Assembly (NCBI RefSeq): GCF_037975245.1
Contig: NC_092563.1
Location: 14,312,001-14,372,000 of the forward strand
Origin: Apostichopus japonicus
Lineage: Eukaryota; Echinodermata; Holothuroidea; Aspidochirotida; Stichopodidae
DNA: 60,000 nt
Direction of reading: 5' to 3'
The notes under the pieces were generated by a model. The model was not told the DNA's origin and did not search any database. It saw only the letters and a list, made by a program, of their open reading frames with translations. Shown in pieces: positions 27,452 to 36,400 of this stretch. Every line of letters begins with the position of its first letter. Position 1 is the stretch's first letter. Both the position numbers and the translations under genes were made by a program.

Positions 27452-30400
27452 TATATAACATATATAAAATATCATATCATACATATCATACATCATATCA
27501 TATATCATACATAATTTAATATTTCATAAATACATACATACAAATGCATTGATGAATCTTTCAGGCTATTGCTAACAGTTATCCAAAGATGGTTTTATCG
27601 CCCCCTCTGTTGTTTGTCTTTGTTTGGTCTGCAGCGGACTATTAGTCACATTTTTAACCCTGAAGCAGATGAGGAAGACCAAAGGAAAGATACGATGGGT
27701 ATGGTTTTACCTACACCGCTATTGGAGGTAAGGCGATCCAACAACATGGATTCCGTTGACAAGAGTCAACGTTTTTTCGTTCTCCTAACGGTTTCTACCT
27801 CGTAATCACGGTTTAACCTGCGAATGAAAGTGAAAAAATTAGCAAGAGTGTCTTCTTTTAAGAAGTGAAATGATTGTGCTAATTAATATAAAACTTTATG
27901 GAAATATTCAAGTAGTAATCCAACTACAACCTGTGGAGGTATTTGTCTGAAAAGGATATTGTTGGATATGATATTATATTTATAATACATTGCGAATCAA
28001 ACGTAGGGCAGGTTGCTTGAATATCACTTTAATGAGGAATGTAAAAACATATGAGATTTACAGTAATGCTCAGTAAAAGCAGTGCCAAATGTGTGTGGTT
28101 TTACTAACTTTCTCTTGCGAGGAGATGGAAGGGTGAATTATGTCCTCTAATCCTCCTCTTACTTCAAGTATCCTCCTCAAGTCGTCCTCATTCCTCATTC
28201 CTCCTCCTCCTCCTCCTCCTCCTCCTCCTCCTCCTCCTCCTCCTCCTCCTCCTCCTCCTCCTCCTCCTCCTCCTCCTCCTCCTCCTCCTCCTCCAGTCTT
28301 TCTCCTTCTATCCTCTACATCCTTCAGTCAGGTTCCTCCTTCAATATTTATCTACCCCTTGAGTCCTTTTCCTCCTTCAGTGCTTCACTTTTGCTCCTTC
28401 AGACCCCTCTTTCTGTCCTCCTTTCATTCCTCTTTCATCCTCCTGCCTATTCAGTCCTTGTCCTCTTTTTGTTCTCCTTCAAGCATCTTCCTCCAGTCCT
28501 CCTTCTTCAGTCTTCCTCCTTCCTTCCTCTTCTTCCTCCTCCTTCAGTCTTACTCCATCAATCCTTCACCTTCATTTCTCTTCTTCCTCCTCCAATTCTT
28601 CTTCTTCAATCCTTCTCCTCCTTCAGTCCTCATTCTTCTATCCTCTTCCTCCTTCAGTCCTCCTCCTTCCTTCAGTCCTCCTCCTTCCATCCTCTTCTGC
28701 CTCCTCCTTCAGTCTTGCTCCATCAAACCTTCACCTTCGTTCCTCTTCTTCCTCCTCCAGTTCTTCTTCGACCATCCTCCTCCTTCAGTCCTCATTCTTC
28801 TATCCTCATCCTCCTTCAAGCATCCTCATCCTTCAGCCCTCCTCCTTCCATCCTCTTCTGCCTCCTCCTTCAGTCTTGCTCCATCAATCCTTTAATCCTC
28901 TTCTTCCTTCTCCTTCAGTCTTCCTCCTTCAGTCCTCATTCTTCTATCCTCATCCTCCTTCAAGCATATTCATCCTTCAGTCCTCCTCCTCCTTCCATCC
29001 TCTTCTGCCTCCTCCTTCAGTCTTGCTCCATCAATCCTTCACCTTCATTCCTCTTCTTCCTCCTCCAGTTCTTCTTCGACCATCCTCCTCCTTCAGTCCT
29101 CATTCTTCTATCCTCATCCTCCTTCAAGCATCCTCATCCTTCAGCCCTCCTCCTCCCATCCTCCTCTGCCTCCTTCAGTCTTGCTCCATCAATCCTTCAA
29201 TCCTCTTCTTCCTTCTCCTTCAGTCTTCCTCCTTCAGTCCTCATTCTTCTATCCTCATCCTCCTTCAAGCATCCTCATCCTTCAGCCCTCCTCCTTCCAT
29301 CCTCTTCTGCCTCCTCCTTCAGTCTTGCTCCATCAATCCTTCAATCCTCTTCCTCCTTCAATCATCCTCCTCCTTCAGTCTTCATTCTTCTTTCCTCTTC
29401 CTCCTTCAAGTACCCTCCTCCTTCAGTCCTTTTCCTCCTTTAGTCCTGCTCCTTGAAGTCTCCTCCAGTCCTTCTCCATCGATCCTCCATCGATTTTCCT
29501 TCCCCTCTCTTTCCTCCTTATTAGACATCACATATCCTCTCTGCATTCAATCCTTCAAATAAAGGTCTCATTAAAACTGCTTTGATTCACTTCATGATCT
29601 TCTACGTGCACCATCTCTCTTCATTCTCTCCTTGAATTCCTTTTTAAAATTGACGATTTCATTTTTTTCTTCATCTTCCTCTAGATTGGCTCCACCTCTG
29701 GCTGTTACCATGGTCTTCTACACTTTAATCACGCCTTACTTTGGTGAAGGACCATTTGCTCAGATGTTGAGTGTCCGTCAGAACTGCCCCAAGTACTGGT
29801 GGACTAATCTACTCTTCATAAATAACTTTTACCCAGCAAACATTGGTAGTGAGGTAAGATACTAAGTACTACACATCTACTGAGAACAGAAACCGGAGAA
29901 TTTTCCTGAATGTTTCATCGGTAGTGATATTATTCCTCTCGCAAAACATGTGACTAGAGATTAGGCCATCGGAGAGCCGTGAGTAAAGGACAACTCAGTC
30001 CCAGTCTTACTCACCCCCTGTCTCATGGTTAAACATAGGTCTCTGCAGGTCAATTTCTACTTTTTGCCATGTTGAATATAAGTTAGGATCCATCCCGTTT
30101 GCTTTGTTTTTGCAAGTTTGAGTCTTACCGTGGGTTTTCCTTTCGGCAGAGTTAATACAGTAATGTTTTTGTAACTCATTTATTTCTAATTCCTAGTGTA
30201 AGTATCAATCTAAGTTAAAGTGGGTTAACAAATTTGTGTATATTTGCGCCTTATAAGAACTGTGCATTATTATTATTATCCTTATGGATCCTGTCTTCTT
30301 GGAGAATCATTAACGTTGCTGGGTTAATACCCATTCTGCTTCTGCTATATTTTATGTATAGGCCCAAGGCTAGCATCCTGATAAATTTAAGATTTAAAAA

Positions 30401-33400
30401 AAAAAATTTATGATGGCCTTGATTTCTCAGCTCATTGCCTTAACTTATGATTTGGGAAAGATATTGCCTTGATCAAAATAATAGCAGAGATCTATGCCAA
30501 GTGTTTTGGTGTTTTTTTTTTGTGTGCAACTAGGAAACATCTGCTGAGTCGACATTGTCGTTTGAAAGTTACCTAACAAATCCATCCTGTTTGTTTCAAA
30601 GTTTTGCTATTGTTTCCATCCTGTAACAGTTTTTTGTAAATGTTGTCACGAAACGAATGAAGGCCTTTATACTTGAATTGTTTTTCTTTTACAGTGTATG
30701 CCCTGGGTTTGGTATTTGGCCAATGTTATGCAGTTCTTTGTCATTTCACCGCTCATTCTGATACCACTTTATTTGTAAGTATCGCTTACACCAGCAACAT
30801 TTGTGCCAGCTTTGAATTTTCCTTCTACCTTAATGTAGCTGGTTACCTGTCATACATCATATTAAGATTGAAGCTAGTAACCAGACTGCAGATTATGGTA
30901 CAAGGCCTAGGGGTGTTTATCCTCGACCAAGAGTGTCTCAATTAGTCGGCAGATTTGCCTAAGCAGTCGATGGTAATAACCACCTCAGCCGCAATCCTTA
31001 TATGCAAAGTAGGCTAGTAGATACGTCAGTCTCCTCAAAAAAGTCTTGACGGTCTAATAGTTTCTCTCGGTGTTTGCCCGGGAGGAAAGTAGGCTTGCAC
31101 GGTAAACCGGTTTTATTAACGAAACCGGTTTTGCTGATCCAATTTCGGTACTATTTTTTATTTTAAGAAAACCGAAAACAAACCGAAATGTGAATTACAA
31201 ATACTGGAAAAAAACAAGTTGAAGCTTCCATCCATCATTTGCTGACTTTAGCTTCAAAAATATGCGTCTTAGCGATCGCGACACCTCTGTCAGAGATTTG
31301 AATGTTTTCAATGAAATTCGGGAAGGAAAAAAACTGGATTTTGAGCCAGATTTGTTTTTTTTGCTAGAAAAAAAACGGTTAGGGGTTTTCACAAAACCAT
31401 GCAAGCTAATTTGAAAGGCCATCCGAATCACCCCTAGAAAATCAAATAATGATCAACAATCCTTTGACTAGCCACCTTCGAATCGTTTACACTCCCCGAA
31501 ACATCTGATCATCTCGTTTTGCTTTCCAATGTCTGGGAATAACTTGACAGAGTCCAGTGCATTGAGGAAAGAATGCTGTGGAAAGCTATTTGCACCTTTC
31601 TAGCACTCTGAACTGCAAGCTTTACCAATGGCCATTAAACTATCTAGCAAGTTTTGTACACTATGATTGGGAGCTTAACTGATGACAAGCTTTAAATCAT
31701 CTAGCAAATTTTAGCTTGCTAAAACTGGGCTCTGCATTGATGACTATTAAAGGGGTAGCCTGTGCCGACATCACAAAATTGCTGGAAATTTTCTGTAACA
31801 TTAGCTAAGGTCAGATCCACATCCTCGTAAAATGGTGTATGGTGAAGACATGATTTTTTTTTCTTAATTTTGTGGCTTAGTTTGTTTTTGCATCTGGCAA
31901 CAGTAGAGTGAATGATGTCATCACAGTAAATCAGCTGAAAATTTATTAGTCTGTCTTTTATAATATTTCACTCAATTATTCACAGAGGTAAACAAAATTT
32001 CTTACAAAAGATTCTGACAAATTTAAAATTCCAATCGAAAATCATATTTACTAAGACCTATCTCTTTACACCCGACCAGTTATCTTTTGAATTTTCCGCA
32101 TGCAAATATATTCTTGCTTTTCATGAACGAAACTTAATAGTGGCATTATACAATGGAAAAAAGTTTGCTACTTTGTATGACCTAAGATCACTGTAAACAG
32201 GTTTTTTTTAGTTTGGGACGGTTTCCTTTTTATTTTCCCACAGCATTCCAAAGGTGGGTATTTTACTCCTCTCGTTTCTTTTGGCCAGTAGTGTTCTCAC
32301 CACAACTATCCTGGCTGTAGTTTTTGAGTTTCAGGCCGTACCAGGGCTAGAGTAAGTATACACTGACTTTATAGTCATTATCATATTGCAAAATTCAATG
32401 ACTTTATTTCATATAATTCCTCTCTTTTACCTGTCTGCCATATGTACATGCACTTCTTTCTACCATAGCCTGCACTGCAACCCCCCCTCCCTCCCCAGTT
32501 ATCCTCCCCCCTCCCTCCCCAGTTATCCACCCCCTCCCTCCCCCAGTTATCCCCCACCTCCCCAGTTATCCCCTCCCTCCCCCAGTTATCCCCCTCCCTC
32601 CCCCAGTTATCCCCCTCCCTCCCCCAGTTATCCGCTCCCAGTGTTAATACAGCACCCTCTGGGGGAGGGAGGGGGATAATCATCATCGACAGATACAAAT
32701 TCACTGGGATGAAATTTGTAATAATTTCAATTTTGTTTGTTTTCTAGTATCCATATTGGATCAAGAAAGTTTCTCATGTATTGATAGGTTTCATTTAAGT
32801 TTCTTAGTTAAATAGTTTTTTTTTTCATAGCATATCATAGCATATTGATATAGTGTTGTCTTTGTTGTCTATGCTATGTTTATTTAAATATCTCTGTACA
32901 TGTTTTCGGTATGTTATTCAGAAAAGTCTTTGTGCAATTTTATTTCTGACAAATAGTCCTCTGTCATGACAGAACTGGAAAGTTTGATTGGTTAACCCCA
33001 CACTCTGACAACATACTTGGATGAGTAGAAGAAAATTGCTGAATCAATGGAACTTTTTTCTCTATAATTTTCATAACCCTGTACAGACTGCATAGCTGTA
33101 TAGCAGTTCATTTTATTTTACTTTTTTTCATTTTTTTTTCGGTGGGGCATGGATGGCAGTTTAGTATGTGATGTATCTTGCTGTTATCTAAAGTAGTATA
33201 TTTGTGAACAGTAACATTTATTCCTTTATTCTTTGTAGGACTAACGGCAGATACTCGTATTGGGATATGATGTACACCAAGCCGTACTGTCGTATACAAC
33301 CCTATCTTATAGGAATATTGGTTGGATACATGTTCCACAGGGTCCCAAAGGATTCAGTCAAGATGAATGCTGTGAGTATGAACACTATGGATCATGCTGT

Positions 33401-36400
33401 ATTCATGCTATTCATTCATTATAGATGGATAACATGTGTATTAATGCTATAGGTCTTGCTATACATATTAATACCTACCCAGTTCTTACATTATGAATGC
33501 TTTGTGTATGTATTCTACAGATCCTGCTATATTCATGCTATTACTTTCACTCAAGATGGATAACATGTGTATTCAGTAATGCTATAGATCTTACTATTCT
33601 TATTACCTACACAATTCATTCATGATGAATGCTTTGTGTTTGTATACTATAGATCTTGCTATATTCATGCTCTTCTCATTCATTCATTATTAATGCTGTG
33701 AGTATGAATACTACAGATCATGTTATAATCATCTATTCTCATACATTCATTATGAATGTTGTGGCAGGAGGGTGGATGGAAGGTGGAGGAAGGGTGGAGG
33801 GAGGGAAGGTGGAAGGAAGGGTGGAGGGAGGGAAGGTGGAAGGAAGGGTGGAGGGAGGGAAGGTGGAAGGAAGGGTGGAGGGAGGGAAGGTGGAAGGAAG
33901 GGTGGGGGGGAGGCGGAGGGAGGGTGAATGGAGGGAAGGTGGATGGAGGGAAAGTGGAAGGAAGGGTGGAGGGAGGGAAGGTGGAAGGAAGGGTGGATGT
34001 GAGGTGGGTGGAGGGAGGGTGGAGGGAAGGTAGAGGAAGGGTGGAGGGAGGGTGGATGGAGGGAAGGTGGAGGGAGGGTGGAGGAAGAGAGAGTAGATGG
34101 AAGGAGGAGGGAGCATGGTAGATTTGGTTTCTTGTTAGGGGAAATTATTTATGTTGTATTTTCCTCTAGGAATAATGTATCAGGTATTTCTATAGAATAA
34201 AGACAATCCAGGATGGCCAGTTTTTACTTGATACACATTTGTAGTGATTTATTGTGTCTCATTACAGATAGGATACACAGTGCCGAGGTACCTTATTTAC
34301 ATATTGCACTTGTCAGCGAGCAGTTGGAGTCTTTACCTGCTTTGCACAGTTTGTCAATAGATGGTTCTTTAACATATGAATTTTGCACACCAAGTTTTAA
34401 TATTGACAGTATTTCTTTATTCAACAGTGCGTTGGCTTTCTCGGTTGGACCGTTATGGGTGCCCTTGGGGGTGCCGTTGTTAGCACTGTGCCGACCCCCT
34501 ATACCGGTAGCGACTGGCCTCCCGTCGTGAACATAATCTACCTTTCCGTCAGCCGGATTATATGGACTCTCTATGTGGCATGGGTAGCCTCTGTTTGTCA
34601 CTATGGACATGGAGGTATTGACATTCTTTTTGCCATCTTCTTTTATCATAGAAAGTTTTTTTATTTCTATTGAAATTTTCCACATCAGGAAGTTAAGAGG
34701 TATATTAAAAAAATAATTGTGGTTGTTTTTTTGATGAGCATCTTATATAGTTGAGATTTTGTTATCATAACTTCCAGTATTAATAAAAGTGACTGAATTG
34801 CAAGGCTAGCAAAAACATGTTACATTTGCTGCATGTGGTGTGATTCTGCCCTGAGATTGAGTATAAAGAAGAAGAATGTGTTTGATATATTCTAACAAAG
34901 GATTTAACCTTTTGGTGTTGAACTATCTTTGCTTTCTTAAGACTTTAACCATAAAAAACGGAATTCAAGAAACTAAACTGTATTCAAGTGTTATGTAGAC
35001 AGTACAAAAAGACAATAAGAAACAACAAAGAAAATACATCATCAAATTTTAAAGGAGTTGTATAATTGTAATATATGGGTAATAAAAGCTTGATAATAGC
35101 TTTCATATGATAAATTTCATCCTGATTTGTGTTTTACGTGTTTTATTATTCGTGGAATTGTGTAACATTTTGATAAAGATGACATTGTGATTGAAATAAA
35201 GACATGATTTGAAGGTCACTTTTGTGTCCCATGATACGATCATTAAAACGAGAAGGGTGGTTTCTCTTCCTTGTTGGTGATGTGAAGTACAATCAATTGA
35301 AACTAGATACTAGTCTCTTGACAGTACACGATCAACACATTTGAAAGTCCTTTAGAATTTATGGAAGTCAAATGAATTTCAGCTAAGTATGTTTATTCAT
35401 GAGGTCAATTATACAAATGATGTATGAAAAGAAATTGTCGGAAAATTGTCAGGAAAGAAGTGAACAGAAGCGTTCAGTACAGCCAAGAATATGTTCATGA
35501 TGAAAATTACATTGAGAGACTGTGGCAGGGAGGGTGGATGGAAGGTGCATGGATGGTGGAGGGAAGGTGGAAGGAGGGTGGGGGAGGGTGGAGGGAAGAT
35601 GGAGGGAGGGTGGATGCAAGTGGATACAAGGGGGAGGGTGGAAAGAAGATGGAGGGAGGGTGGATGTAAGGTGGGTGTGGGTGGAGGGAAGGTGGATTGA
35701 TGGTGAGGGAAGGTGGGGGAGGGAGCATGGTGGATTTGGTTATGTGTGGAAGGAGTACCACATAGTACATACATACAGCAACACATACAAGATGTCATCA
35801 GTTATGGAGGAAACGGGTAAGGGGAATTTGAGGAGACAACGTTTGATTGCTCTTCTGTTTCATTCCCTGTAAACTGTGAAGATGGGCTTGTAATTCCTCA
35901 ACTGAAGTACAATGAATACCAGTTTTAAGAAAAAGAGTATTTCTATCGGTTTCCTCTGGTCCTCAAATTATAAAACCCTAGCAGGTTAAAAAAAAACGGG
36001 GATTTTTTTTTTCTATTACTAATAAATTTTGTCATATCACACAAATTGCCAGATATCTCCAATGGTTGCTAATTTGTATGCATCGTGTCTTAAAATTATT
36101 CTGCTAAATTGGGCGGTACTCAATAAAATGGAGTCAGGCTGCATTAAAAAGATGTTTTGACCTTTAAATCCAGGTCTTCCCATAGACTGCAAGTTAGCTT
36201 TTCCATTAATGGATCTTTAACTGCTGTGGCTCGACAGCTTTGGCCAAAAAACTTTCATCTTCGTAAATTTACTTGCCTTGAGTTGTTCAAGGTTCCTCTT
36301 AATTACGTCACATTTGTTTTATGTTGCTTTTTAACTCAGTTCTTTGGATATTTTGTCTTTGTATGCTACCCCTCGTTTAGGTTTTCTAGATAGATTGCTC

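Noticed and set aside
28140-29562. Proline/serine/leucine-rich ORFs of up to 350 codons
   Set aside because: Composition artefact of the TCC/CT-rich tract in three frames; lies within an intron.
33656-34121. Gly/Glu-rich ORFs and their Pro-rich antisense
   Set aside because: Shadows of the polypurine minisatellite.
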